In this document: positions 15,665 through 23,942 of the stretch, piece after piece | How the letters are laid out: every line of letters begins with the position of its first letter | Position numbering within the stretch: the stretch's first letter is position 1 | From: Arthrobacter sp. ISL-5 | Lineage (GTDB): Bacteria; Actinomycetota; Actinomycetes; Actinomycetales; Micrococcaceae | Assembly (NCBI RefSeq): GCF_018613835.1 | Contig: NZ_JAGGPM010000037.1 | Location: 1 to 47,933 of the forward strand | Direction of reading: 5' to 3' | DNA: 47,933 bases | Notes under the pieces: model-generated | Seen by the model: only the letters and a program-made list of their open reading frames with translations | Databases searched by the model: none | What the model was told of the DNA's origin: nothing | Position numbers and translations under genes: made by a program

Positions 15665-16459
15665 TCAGGCGACAGAACTGAGAAACGCCGCCGTGTCCTC
15701 TGCCACCTGGTCTGGGCATTCCCACAGGACAACGTGAGCGACGCCCGGATACACCTTCAATATGGAACCTGCTATGCGAGACGCCAGGACTTCCTGATCG
15801 CTCCGGGGCAGAAGGCCATCGTCGGCGCCCCAGAGGATCAGCGTGGGGGCATGGATGTTGCCGGCCTCCGTGGGCGGCGTGTCTGCACGCAGGCCGTCCA
15901 GCATGCCCTTCCACGCGCGCGCGGGCATCCTCACGCCGTCGCGCACTCGGTCCTCGGTGTACCACGCAGGAACTGCGTGCAGTAGCGGGAACCACGACAG
16001 CAAGTCCCGTACCCAGTCCTCATCGACCGGGTCCGTGAGCGCGTCGACTTCATCGGAGAAGGTTAGACGGTCCTGGAGGCTCAAAGGACAACCAACCAGG
16101 ACAAGGGCCGCGACCCGCTCGGGATATATGACCGCCAACTGCTGAGCCACGTAGCCTCCGCTGGAGGAGCCCAGGACGAACGCCTTCGGGACATCGAGGG
16201 CCTCGAGAATAGCGGTCGCGTCCTCGGCCTGTTCGGCCAGCGAATAGCCGTCCTCCGGTTTGTCCGCATCGCCCTGGCCGCGGAGGTCGGGCGCGTAAAC
16301 CCGGAAGCCGGCGAGGAGCGGTATGAGGCGATCAAAGCTACGGCGTGATTCGGCCCACGCATGGAGCAGGAGCAACGGTTTCGCCGCGGCGTCACCTTGG
16401 ACCAGGCACGGCACGGTGATGCCTGTGCGGAGCCTGAGATTCCGGACCTCGGAGTCCAT
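15665..16459 (-). CDS. Alpha/beta hydrolase
   Basis: 264 residues, the usual length of the fold. The oxyanion HAWAESRRSF, nucleophile elbow GSSSGG (Ser near residue 98), acid in LWGADDGLLPR and histidine in GVAHVVLWECP give a complete catalytic triad. The cap region between about residues 120 and 185 is helical. This belongs to the large ester/haloalkane/epoxide-hydrolase-like group, and the substrate is not predictable. No operon partner. The start ATG at 16457-16459 fits the family; no strong ribosome-binding site is seen, so it may be leaderless or weakly translated. Confidence 0.88.
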   Translation of the reverse strand: MDSEVRNLRLRTGITVPCLVQGDAAAKPLLLLHAWAESRRSFDRLIPLLAGFRVYAPDLRGQGDADKPEDGYSLAEQAEDATAILEALDVPKAFVLGSSSGGYVAQQLAVIYPERVAALVLVGCPLSLQDRLTFSDEVDALTDPVDEDWVRDLLSWFPLLHAVPAWYTEDRVRDGVRMPARAWKGMLDGLRADTPPTEAGNIHAPTLILWGADDGLLPRSDQEVLASRIAGSILKVYPGVAHVVLWECPDQVAEDTAAFLSSVA

Positions 16460-16532
16460 AGGCTCAGGGTACGCCTATGTTCGAGTTCATAAACAACCAC
16501 TCGACCGACCTACGCTGGCGTAGCGTTTGGTC

Positions 16533-16804
16533 ATGGTTCTTCTTTATGGTCATGCCGGCCTGGCTGCTGTGACCCTCACACGGGTTGCCGTGGAGGAATC
16601 CCAGGGCCCGGCCCGTTGGCGGTCCGTATGCGGGCCCTGGTAAATGACCTGACAGAGCGTAACGGCCCCGACAGCGCGGCCGATCTGGTGATCGCATTGG
16701 CAGGATTACACGTCGCGGCCTTGGACTCTCTGGCCAGACGGACAGGCACGGCTTTGGAGCACCTGGTGGACGAGCTGGAGCTTCAGCAGCTGGAAGGCAT
16801 CTGA
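16533..16804 (+). pseudogene. Frameshifted paralog of the small conserved protein at 17.9 kb
   Basis: From ATG 16533-16535 the frame reads MVLLYGHAGLAAVTLTRVAV then EESQGPA. After a one-base slip near 16610 it reads MRALVNDLTERNGPDSAADL and ends LEHLVDELELQQLEGI at 16804. This aligns along its whole length with the intact protein at 17853-18143 (MGLIYDDPQLAALTLTRLAA...EIEALEGL). The two are therefore duplicates 1.3 kb apart, and this one is broken by a single indel. Confidence 0.72.
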
Positions 16805-16864
16805 TCGCAATGCTGTCCGGGGAGCGCATACCGCCGGACCTGAGGCGGCCGGGAGTCCCATGCG

Positions 16865-16970
16865 GAGCTTTCCCAGGCTGCCCAGTCGGCGGGGTGGATC
16901 GTGGGGCGGTGCAGGTAATAGCCTTGCCCTGATGTCATCCCGAGCTGGACGACGGCGGCGAGCTCTGGTT
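16865..16970 (-). pseudogene. EAL-domain C-terminal fragment
   Basis: The minus strand reads PELAAVVQLGMTSGQGYYLH then RPTIHPADWAAWE. The G-(I/M)-x-x-GQGYxLxRP pattern is the end of EAL phosphodiesterase domains, which hydrolyse cyclic-di-GMP. None of the catalytic EVL/EAL, ENxT or DDFGTG motifs remain. Only about 35 codons survive, converging with the small paralog gene. Confidence 0.6.
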
Positions 16971-17016
16971 GGGGCGACCTTTCCATCCAGCCTCTCGGTT
17001 GCGTTCCCCAGTACAC

Positions 17017-17360
17017 GTTGTCGAATCCCTACACGCTCCCTCCCAGAAACGGTTTTTGTCTACTGACCCGGGCAGAGAGTGGCGCAGGTCCTTTCCCATA
17101 AAGGGGTCCTCTTGAACCCACTGGCAGAAGAACTTGCTGTGGGTTCGGAATTCCCAAGAAGTTGAGGGACTGGCTCCTTCACGAACGTGGTCTTGGACCT
17201 CGTCAGATTCGGGCCCGGCAGGGGTTAGTATTCAGCCGATTCGATCGTAACGTAAGCTTCATCATCGACTCCCGTCAAGAGCTTCCCGTGTCGGAGGCGG
17301 CGCGGGCTTCGTCAGCCAACAAAATAGCTCCCTTTCACTAGTCGGAGGAAGGTCCTCACG
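17017..17360. other. Stretch with no recognisable gene
   Basis: No supported frame. It includes the leader of the truncated gene starting at 17361, with the ribosome-binding site GGAGGAAGG. Confidence 0.45.
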
Positions 17361-17573
17361 ATGTCCGATTCTGATCTGTCTGCATTGCGGGGACGAGCCG
17401 CCCGCGGTGACCTCGATGCAGTCGGGGAACTTATCGACCTTGCTGCGGAGCGCGAAGATTTCGAAGAGCTGCGAGTGCCAGCCTGCCTAAGACAGCGGAG
17501 ACTAGCAACGATGAGTTTCCCGTCCAGCGGGGCATTTTTTATGAGCTCAAATAGTAAGCCGACGGACCCCTGA
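17361..17573 (+). pseudogene. Truncated N-terminus of a helical-repeat-type protein
   Basis: The start at 17361 has an excellent ribosome-binding site (GGAGGAAGG, 10 bp upstream). The first ~40 residues (MSDSDLSALRGRAARGDLDA, VGELIDLAAEREDFEELRV) look like the first unit of an alpha-helical repeat protein of Sel1/TPR style. After that the sequence (PACLRQRRLATMSF...) loses repeat character, so the gene appears cut and read through into unrelated DNA. Function unknown. Confidence 0.45.
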
Positions 17574-17588
17574 TGTCGTCAGGTCGAA

Positions 17589-17828
17589 ATGGCGAGCATT
17601 CGGTGCCGTCTTATTGTCCTGGGAACTGTGGCGGGGATGCTGTCGCCACCACGTTCTTCCATGCGTGCCCAACTTGGCTCTCCACGCCACCCGTCGCTGA
17701 CCAGCGCATACATTCACCAGGGGCAGATAATCCGCCTCGGATCCTCAGCCTCGGCGCTCCGGACCTTTGAGTTGCGCCGCGATCCCCTGTCGGACCAGTG
17801 GCTGCTGGAGTCCATCACTGACAACTGA
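17589..17828 (+). CDS. Doubtful open frame
   Basis: 79 codons ending RTFELRRDPLSDQWLLESIT and DN at 17828. The last ~25 residues look protein-like and could be the 3' end of a truncated gene; the front half is arginine/serine-rich and unconvincing. No ribosome-binding site, no family recognised. Confidence 0.2.
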   Translation: MASIRCRLIVLGTVAGMLSPPRSSMRAQLGSPRHPSLTSAYIHQGQIIRLGSSASALRTFELRRDPLSDQWLLESITDN

Positions 17829-17852
17829 GGCAGCCGTGCGTAGCGTGGGGCC

Positions 17853-18143
17853 ATGGGACTCATCTACGACGACCCGCAGCTGGCCGCGCTGACGCTGACG
17901 CGCCTTGCAGCCGAGGAATCCGAAGGCCCCGGCGCTATGACGGGGCGGATGCACGCAATCCTGGATGACCTGGTGCAGCGCAACGGGGCCGGCTACCTGG
18001 CGGAGCTGGCCATCGTCCCGGCCCGCGCCCGGTTCGCCGCCCTCGATGATCTCGCCCGCGCCACAGGGACCGACACAGCGAAGCTGCTGGACCTGATGGA
18101 AATCGAGGCTCTGGAAGGTCTCGATGACGACCCTGATGTTTGA
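17853..18143 (+). CDS. Small conserved protein of unknown function
   Basis: 96 residues, helical and acidic at the C-terminus (LDLMEIEALEGLDDDPDV). The segment AALTLTRLAAEESEGPG and the later LDDLARATGTDTAKLLDLME suggest two helical hairpins. A frameshifted paralog lies at 16533-16804. The upstream GTGGGG is a weak ribosome-binding site. No enzymatic motif or membrane segment is visible. Conservation between the two copies supports a real protein. Confidence 0.62.
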   Translation: MGLIYDDPQLAALTLTRLAAEESEGPGAMTGRMHAILDDLVQRNGAGYLAELAIVPARARFAALDDLARATGTDTAKLLDLMEIEALEGLDDDPDV

Positions 18144-18312
18144 ACCCAAAGGGGGATGGGTATATCAACCGGACATGTAACAAGCGGTGCTACTCCCGCG
18201 TCGCGGAGTCCCGTAAGGGGAATGAGTTGCACCAGCCTCTCCCCGTTTGCGGCGGCCGCGGCCGTAAACGCGCGGACCTGTGACCCGGACGGTTCCATCG
18301 ATCCCGACGGCA

Positions 18313-18899
18313 TCAGGCAGCCTCCAGAAAGAAGAGGTAGTCGCCGGCGGCCTGCCGGAAGCCAAAGTTCATCCAGTAGCGCCGCAGCGCTTCCCTGGCC
18401 GCCGCATGTTCCGGTGTTCCTTCTTCCGGCCCATCATCGGTCAGCAGCGGCGCTGCCTCCAGGATGACCAGCGCAATGTTGCGCGCCACGGTTCCCAGGA
18501 TCGCCTTGAGGATGGCGTGCCCCATGCGATTGCCCCGGAACCTGGGCTCAACCGTCATGGAGGACAGCAGGAGCAGATCACTTCCCAGATCCATCCCGGC
18601 GGAGCGCATCAGGTCTGGCCTTTCATGGAAGAGCATCTCTGCGACGCGCATCATCTCCTGATCGACAGCTTCCATGGTGTCGAGCAAGTCGATGGTCCCG
18701 GCGTCAGGGACGATCCTGAAGCTCGCCTTACCGACAGGCACGTCCTCCTCATCTCCGCCATCCTCGTCGCCCCACACCGTCCGGCCCACCGAGACGTTCC
18801 AGTCCACCGGATAGTCGGACGGATGACGCTCAGGGCCGGGAACACCCCGATATTCGCAGCTGTACCGAAAGATCAGGTCGTCGGATCGAGAGCCGGCAT
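18313..18899 (-). CDS. GNAT-type acetyltransferase, with an apparent frameshift near its start
   Basis: The C-terminal 164 residues contain the acetyl-CoA loop VEPRFRGNRMGHAIL (R-G-x-x-x-G pattern), preceded by a beta strand (LLLLSSMTV) and followed by a C-terminal FGFRQAAGDYLFF. The open frame can begin only at GTG 18805-18807, but the sequence upstream remains protein-like in the same frame (DDLIFRYSCEYRGVPGPERH). A perfect start, ATG 18897-18899 with AAAGGAC at the right distance, opens MPALDPTT in another frame just before it. One base change near 18878 would give a ~195-residue protein. I therefore draw the gene to 18899. Acetyl acceptor unknown. Confidence 0.6.
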
Positions 18900-19049
18900 G
18901 ATGGTCCTTTGGTCTTGTGGCGTCCAGTTATCTCGCTTGAAGTCTATGCTGGGGCCCTCCTGCCCAACCGCCGATTCCGCCCTCGTTCATCGTAGAGGCG
19001 GTGCTGACCGTACGCAGCGCGGTTGAGCCGCTTGCGATGCTGCCCAGGG

Positions 19050-19331
19050 TCACGGTGACGATTGTGCGCGGATACCGCTGACCGTGACGGTGGCCGCGGT
19101 CATGGTGGCGTTGAAGGTGATCGTTTCCCGGCTCTTGGCATAGTTCTGTTTCGGGTTCACCGATCCCAGGTTCACGGGGTTGCCGGTGCGCTGGATGTCG
19201 ACGGTGTCTCCGTTGTTGCCCAGGCTAAGGAGATTGCCGTCCTGTCGTCGCAGGGTGTCCGTGAGGGGTGCCCCGGTCCAGCCCGGGCTGACGGTGGCGG
19301 TGTTGACCTGTTGGCTGTACGTGAAGTTCAT
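19050..19331 (-). pseudogene. Fragment of a secreted or surface protein
   Basis: About 93 residues rich in Thr, Asn, Gly and Ser and alternating beta-strand patterns (MNFTYSQQVNTATVSPGWTG; QRTGNPVNLGSVNPKQNYAK; FNATMTAATVTVSGI). It contains no Cys and no hydrophobic anchor. This composition is typical of the C-terminal beta domain of actinobacterial exported proteins. The upstream side joins directly to an aldehyde-dehydrogenase fragment on the other strand, so the front of the gene is missing. Function not assignable. Confidence 0.45.
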
Positions 19332-19352
19332 ACTGTCGCCGGGCTGCCGTCA

Positions 19353-19579
19353 AAGATGGAATGGCAGCACTGGACGCCGCGTGCGCAGCGCAGAATGCCT
19401 GGGCAGCAACTCCGCCACGGGACCGCGCCGACATCCTTGCCCGCACCTACCAGGGCATCATCGACCGCCGCGACGACTTCACCCGCCTGATCGTGGATGA
19501 GATGGGCAAGCCCTGGGCCGAAGCCCAAACCAAAGTCGACTACGGCGCCGGGTTCTTCCGCTGGTTCGCCGAATCCGCC
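19353..19579 (+). pseudogene. Aldehyde dehydrogenase N-terminal-region fragment
   Basis: Reads DGMAALDAACAAQNAWAATP then RDRADILARTYQGIIDRRDD and VDEMGKPWAEAQTKVDYGAG, FFRWFAESA. This is the early helical part of NAD(P)-dependent aldehyde dehydrogenases (succinate-semialdehyde type), about 75 of ~470 residues. The nucleotide-binding GxxxxG and catalytic Glu and Cys are absent. The frame stays open to 19753 but in unrelated sequence, so it is a chimeric remnant. Confidence 0.75.
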
Positions 19580-20038
19580 TTCGACACCGTTCCAACAGCC
19601 TTTACGTGGGGCAACAACGCCTGGCGTGGACTGCGCGCACTCATGGCTTATGCCGAAGACCGGGCTAATGGCTGGGACAAGGGTGGCTTCTGGGAGTGGT
19701 GCGCCTCGGGCCCTTGCTCGGCTGGCCGGCCACTGGCAAGAAGCTCTCGATGAGTGAGGGCGAGGCCGGTCGAAAATAGCGACAAACTCAGTCGAACCCG
19801 GGTCTTCAAGGTTGACAACAATGGCGCTGATCCGGAACGCCGCCATGCGCGCCACGCTGCGATGGCAGGCTCGACGTACGTCGACATGTTGCCCGCGAAT
19901 TCGGAGCCACTGCTTCGACCGCAGACCCGGAGGTCGCCCGCGCACGAGCAGTGGTCAAATTGACGACGATGCGGCCTCGGAGGCGCTTGTTTATGAGCAG
20001 ATTTGAAGGCTCGTACGCATTCTCTTCCCACCATGCTC
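19580..20038. other. Stretch of unassigned, possibly degenerate sequence
   Basis: The plus-strand frame after the aldehyde dehydrogenase scrap reads WRGLRALMAYAEDRANGWDK, which might derive from another gene. A minus-strand frame holds MAAFRISAIVVNLEDPGSTE. Neither can be assigned, and no starts have ribosome-binding sites. Confidence 0.3.
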
Positions 20039-20220
20039 GCACCACCGGGGACATGTCCTAAAACGTTGTTGTGGTGTCGTGCGGGTGGGAGACGACTTTC
20101 GCCAGTCGTCCGAGGGTGATCTGCGAGCGTTGAGGGCGGACTACGACGCTGCGGCGAAGGCCCGTCTGCCCAGCCACCTCACCTGCGGTGCCTGACGAAA
20201 GTTCGGGGGTGTGTGTCGCA
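20039..20220. repeat. Dispersed repeat, copy 2
   Basis: Counterpart of 4584-4806. Here a plus-strand frame reads VGDDFRQSSEGDLRALRADY then DAAAKARLPSHLTCGA and TGA at about 20194-20196, preserved without interruption. The copy therefore looks like the 3' end of a real gene followed by a conserved downstream piece. The inverted motifs ACTTTCGCCAG and CTGACGAAAGT are kept. Adjacent to an integrase pseudogene. Confidence 0.6.
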
Positions 20221-20399
20221 GCCCTGCCGCCCCACATGCCTAAGCAAGCGGCCGTTCAGAGGGAACTTTCGCCACCAACCCCTGAGTTAGAAGTTGGTGC
20301 GGACTGTGACGATCTTCAGGCTGTGCCTATGCATCACGGGTGAGAGGGTGACTCCAGGCCCAGCGGGTCACCAGGTCGCGGCTATACCAGGTGTCCGTC

Positions 20400-20842
20400 T
20401 ACGACGTCGCGACTGCGGTCGGCCCCTGCCTGTACAGCGATCCCGGCGTCCGTGTGAAAGCCGTGCGGAAGGTCGGGACGCCGTGCCGGCTCCTGCTGTC
20501 GAAGTGCTGAACTTCTACCTGGGCACCGGCGGTGCTGATGTGGTTCCCATTCTGGGACCTGTCCGCAGCCGGCCCTTGTTCACCACCAGGACAGGCAGAG
20601 CATGGAACCGCTCAGGCGTTCCTCACCGTTCAGCGGCTGGCCGCAAAGCCGGTGTAGAAGGACAGATCAGTCCACACAGCCTGCGGCATACTTTTGCCAC
20701 GACGCCCTGGACAACGGCGTGGCTCTGCATGACTTGCAGGACAGGCTCGGGTAGGCGGATCCGCGGACCACGAGGCGCTATGACAGGTCGCGGCACAAGC
20801 TGGCGAAGTCTGCCAGCTAACGTCGCGCGGGCGCTGGCATGA
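20400..20842 (+). pseudogene. Tyrosine recombinase/integrase, degraded C-terminal part
   Basis: Pieces in shifting frames: VLNFYLGTGGADVVPILGPV, RPLFTTRTGR, RKAGVEGQISPHSLRHTFAT, then in the next frame ALDNGVALHDLQDRLG and DPRTTRRYDRSRHKL. HSLRH supplies the HxxR motif, and RRYDRSR the region of the catalytic tyrosine. Several frameshifts and missing bases separate them. The N-terminal arm- and core-binding domains are not detectable. A relic of an integrated element; no attachment site could be located. Confidence 0.75.
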
Positions 20843-21226
20843 ATAGGCCTTTCAGGGGCTTATGGCGGGGGAGTCGCCGGCAAGGGAACGACTGCTGGTC
20901 GCGGGGGGAGTTCAACTCTGTGGGGGAAACTGTCAAGCTAGGATTTTTGAACTTCTTAAGTCGTTGTCGTCGAACTCGAAATCAGACACTATTCCGACAG
21001 GGATGAGCACGGTGGTTGACGTCAGGTTGGGGTGTAGTTAAGTCTGACTGAAACCATAGGGCGCGGTGAGCCTGAACGCTGCGTATTTCATCAGATGCAA
21101 CCATGTGTTATATGGCGATCCATCGATAGCTGACGATAGCGTCGGTCTCATGGAGGAGCGTTCGTGCGATCACCGCAATGATGGGCGCCGCCGCCTCCCG
21201 CCGTGCAAGGGAGGAGTCGAGTGACG
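20843..21226. other. AT-richer intergenic stretch without a recognised gene
   Basis: More AT-rich than its surroundings (for example TTTTTGAACTTCTTAAG near 20945). It separates the integrase remnant from the redox cluster. No supported frame and no clear hairpin. Confidence 0.4.
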
Positions 21227-21735
21227 TCAGCCTTTCACCAGCTGAGGCCAGTTGGTCGCGAAGTACGTCACGAACGACTCCTCTAGTTTCTCTGAGCGGA
21301 GGTGGTCCCGTCTCACGGGGAAGGACGGCGCGCGATAGCCGGGGTCGGCAATTGCCCGACGGGAGAAGGCGTGGTCGGCGATAGCGGCCTTGCCGATGTA
21401 GGCGAGGTCAGCCCCCTGATCGAGTACCCGCTGCACTGCCGCGGCGCTGGCGAGGTGCCCAGCGACACCGATGACTGTTCCGTGGCGTGGCATGTCCAGG
21501 AAGTGCTCGACGAGGGTTCGACTGCCTTCGGGGGCGTTGGCGGGAGGCTTCGCAACGTCCCACAACGACAGGTCGAGGATGTCGATGTCTCCGCTGGCGA
21601 GGAGCTCGCCGACGAGCTGGACCATGTCCGCCAAGACCAAGCCATAGCGTTCGACGGACAGTCGGAGCCCGACGTGAAAGTCCGGGCCGGTTCGTTCCCG
21701 GATCGCATGTACGACCTCTTTCACGAAGCGGCCTC
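21227..21735 (-). pseudogene. OYE-type NADH:flavin oxidoreductase, C-terminal fragment
   Basis: About 168 residues of the second half of the barrel: RFVKEVVHAIRERTGPDFHV then GLRLSVERYG, LVGELLASGDIDILDLSLWD, and the FMN-phosphate region TVIGVAGHLASAAAVQRVLD. It aligns with the corresponding half of the intact enzyme at 37534-38616 but is clearly diverged (the intact copy reads RLLEEIIQGIRATCGPDFHI). The front half, with the flavin and substrate residues, is missing. It points away from the XRE/SDR genes of cluster 1. Confidence 0.82.
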
Positions 21736-21746
21736 GACCGGCGGGC

Positions 21747-21892
21747 TCACTCCTGTACCCGAGCGACTTCCAGTTCGAGGTCGTCCGGGAGGTCTCGGAG
21801 GACGGCCGGGTCCGAGGTGATCTCGCCCATGAGCGTGAGCGGGGGAACGGAACTGTCTCCTCGTAGATGATGATGATACCGATACTGTCCAT
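21747..21892 (-). pseudogene. Cyclophilin-like fold protein, C-terminal fragment
   Basis: Reads DSIGIIIIYEETVPFP and, after a one-base slip, LTLMGEITSDPAVLRDLPDD and LELEVARVQE with TGA 21747-21749. This matches the end of the lipoprotein at 42777-43301 (LDSITIIYEET; MGEITSDLSVFADLPNDVDM). Only ~48 codons remain, next to the OYE fragment. The pair shows that these two gene types once sat together here as well. Confidence 0.78.
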
Positions 21893-21915
21893 CGGGTCCT
21901 CACTACCAATTGGGG

Positions 21916-21930
21916 GTGTCTGATAGACAC
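21916..21930. promoter_or_regulatory. Perfect palindromic operator candidate upstream of XRE regulator 1
   Basis: GTGTCTGATAGACAC is a perfect 6-3-6 inverted repeat, 37 bp before the regulator's start codon and just before the divergent cyclophilin/OYE remnants. It is well placed to be bound by the adjacent XRE regulator and to control both directions. Confidence 0.55.
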
Positions 21931-21966
21931 TGCCACCGCCGGCCTAGCCTGCGTAGCGTGGTGGTT

Positions 21967-22941
21967 GTGGCAAGAAAAGATGAAATCCGTGACTTCCTGA
22001 TCTCGCGGCGCGCGAAGATCACTCCGGAGCAGGCCGGCATCCCCAACTATGGTGAGCTGCGCCGTGTGCCGGGCCTGCGCCGTGAGGAAGTGGCCCAGCT
22101 CGCCGGGGTAAGCACGGACTACTACACGCGGCTGGAACGCGGTAGCCTGCGCGGCGTTTCGGATGCTGTGCTCGAGGCTGTTGCCTCGGCCCTTGAGTTG
22201 GATGAGGCGGAGCGAAGCTACTTGTTGGACCTTGCGCGGGCGGCTAACACCCCAGTGCGGCGGGCAGCGCGTCGTCCGACTCAGCAGCGGGTCCGTTCCG
22301 GGGTGCTGCGTCTTCTGGAAGGGATGACCGGAGTGGTCGCTGTGGTGCAGAACGGCCGCTCGGACGTGCTGACCGCAAACCTTTTGGGCCGCGCGCTGTA
22401 CGGGCCGGTATTGGATTCCTTAACAGCTGCTGGTCCAGACACTCAAGACAGGCGGCCGAACCAGGCACGCTATCTCTTCCTCGATCCGGGAGCCGGGGAC
22501 TTCTACCCCGATTGGCCTGCGGTCGCGGCCACTACGGTCGCGATGCTCCGCTCCGAAGCTGGCCGGAACCCACACGACCGGGCACTGAACGAGCTGATCG
22601 GGGAACTGACCACCCGCAGCGGGCTGTTCGCCGCGCTGTGGGCCGGACACGACGTACGGATCCACACCACCGGGACCAAGCGCTTTCATCACCCTGTCGC
22701 CGGGGACCTGTCCCTGCAGTTCGAGACGTTGAACCTACCCGGCGATCAGGGACAGACCCTGTTCACCTTCACCGCGGAGCCAGGCTCCACGTCCCAAAAC
22801 GCGCTGGCATTCCTGGCCAGCTGGGCGGCATCACCGTCCGAAACAGCCATCACCGGCGACCCGCCGGCGGATCCGCAGCTGTCCCGTCCGCTCCCACACG
22901 CGGCCCAAAACACTCCACCTAGGGAGACAGAACATGACTGA
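21967..22941 (+). CDS. XRE-family regulator with MmyB-like ligand domain (cluster 1)
   Basis: 324 residues from GTG 21967. An N-terminal helix-turn-helix (RVPGLRREEVAQLAGVSTDY, then YTRLERGSL) covers residues ~20-75. The MmyB-like domain follows (VVAVVQNGRSDVLTANLLGR; LFLDPGAGDFYPDW; TTGTKRFHHPVAGDLSLQFE), a PAS-like sensor thought to bind fatty-acid-type ligands. In-frame GTGs at 21958 and 21961 are alternative starts, and no ribosome-binding site is seen, so it may be leaderless. The stop overlaps the SDR start by 8 bp, so regulator and enzyme are cotranscribed. Paralog of the divergent regulator at 35581-36456. Confidence 0.9.
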   Translation: MARKDEIRDFLISRRAKITPEQAGIPNYGELRRVPGLRREEVAQLAGVSTDYYTRLERGSLRGVSDAVLEAVASALELDEAERSYLLDLARAANTPVRRAARRPTQQRVRSGVLRLLEGMTGVVAVVQNGRSDVLTANLLGRALYGPVLDSLTAAGPDTQDRRPNQARYLFLDPGAGDFYPDWPAVAATTVAMLRSEAGRNPHDRALNELIGELTTRSGLFAALWAGHDVRIHTTGTKRFHHPVAGDLSLQFETLNLPGDQGQTLFTFTAEPGSTSQNALAFLASWAASPSETAITGDPPADPQLSRPLPHAAQNTPPRETEHD

Positions 22942-23797
22942 ACGAAACAGCACCAGGACCGAGAAAAAGGTCTGGTTCATCACCGGCGCGGGCCGCGGCC
23001 TCGGGACCGACATCGCCAAGGCCGCTCTCGCGGCCGGCCACGCCGTGGTCGCCACCGGCCGGAACCCCGAAAAAGTCACCCAGGCCGTCGGCGAAAACGA
23101 TGATCTCCTGGCCGTCAAGCTCGACGTCACCGACCCCGCCGACGCGGCCGCCGCGATCAAGGCAGCCGTGGACCGGTTCGGCCGGATCGACGTTCTGGTA
23201 AACAACGCCGGCAACTTCTATGCCGGGTTCTTCGAGGAAATCACCCCGCAGGACTTCCGGACCCAGATCGAAACCACCATGTTCGGGCCCATGAATGTCA
23301 CCCGCGCCGCCCTTCCGGTGCTGCGCGCCCAGCGCTCCGGCCTGCTGGTCACCATCTCCTCAACCGCCGGCATCGTAGGCGGGGAGTTCCTCACCGCGTA
23401 CGCCGCGTCCAAGTTCGGCGTGGAGGGCTGGGCGGAGTCACTGGCCCCAGAAGTCGCCCCGTTCGGCATCCGCAGCATGATCGTGGAACCAGGATTCTTC
23501 CGCACTGAGCTCCTCACCCCGGAATCCACGAGCTACGCGGACTCCACCATCGAGGACTACACCGAGCGGACCGAGCAAACCGTGACTGCGTGGAAGGGCA
23601 TGAACGGGCTTCAGGGCGGGGACCCGGCCAAGCTCGCTGAGGCGCTGATCCAGCTCGCCGAACTGGAGGCGCCGCCGCTGCGCTTCGCCGCCGGCGCCGA
23701 CGCCGTGGCCGCCTTCGAGACCCGGGCCAAGGCACTCCAGGAACAGGCCGACGCCCACCGCGAGCTCTCCAGCAACCTGGCTCACGACGACGCCTAA
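22934..23797 (+). CDS. Short-chain dehydrogenase A (cluster 1)
   Basis: 287 residues. Nucleotide-binding TGAGRGLG (residues ~17-24), DVTD, NNAGN, catalytic Ser in TISSTAG and YAASK are complete, as in classical SDRs. The C-terminal extension (residues 200-287) carries MNGLQGGDPAKLAEALIQLA, which is common in this subgroup. ATG 22934 follows AGGGAGACAGAAC inside the end of the regulator gene. A diverged ortholog-like copy is at 36611-37453 (MNGQQGGDPAKLAAALVTLS). Likely an NAD(P)H-dependent carbonyl reductase; substrate unknown. Confidence 0.93.
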   Translation: MTERNSTRTEKKVWFITGAGRGLGTDIAKAALAAGHAVVATGRNPEKVTQAVGENDDLLAVKLDVTDPADAAAAIKAAVDRFGRIDVLVNNAGNFYAGFFEEITPQDFRTQIETTMFGPMNVTRAALPVLRAQRSGLLVTISSTAGIVGGEFLTAYAASKFGVEGWAESLAPEVAPFGIRSMIVEPGFFRTELLTPESTSYADSTIEDYTERTEQTVTAWKGMNGLQGGDPAKLAEALIQLAELEAPPLRFAAGADAVAAFETRAKALQEQADAHRELSSNLAHDDA

Positions 23798-23942
23798 ACC
23801 CACGCGTCGCCGCCGGCCGATTCCCTGAGCCCAGCGCGCCGGCCGGCCAACAAATCTAAGCAACTCACACAACAATCCCGGTGGACGCACGTGGCTGGCA
23901 CCTGCCCAAAAACCGTCCCCACCACTTGAAGGAGAACAACCA

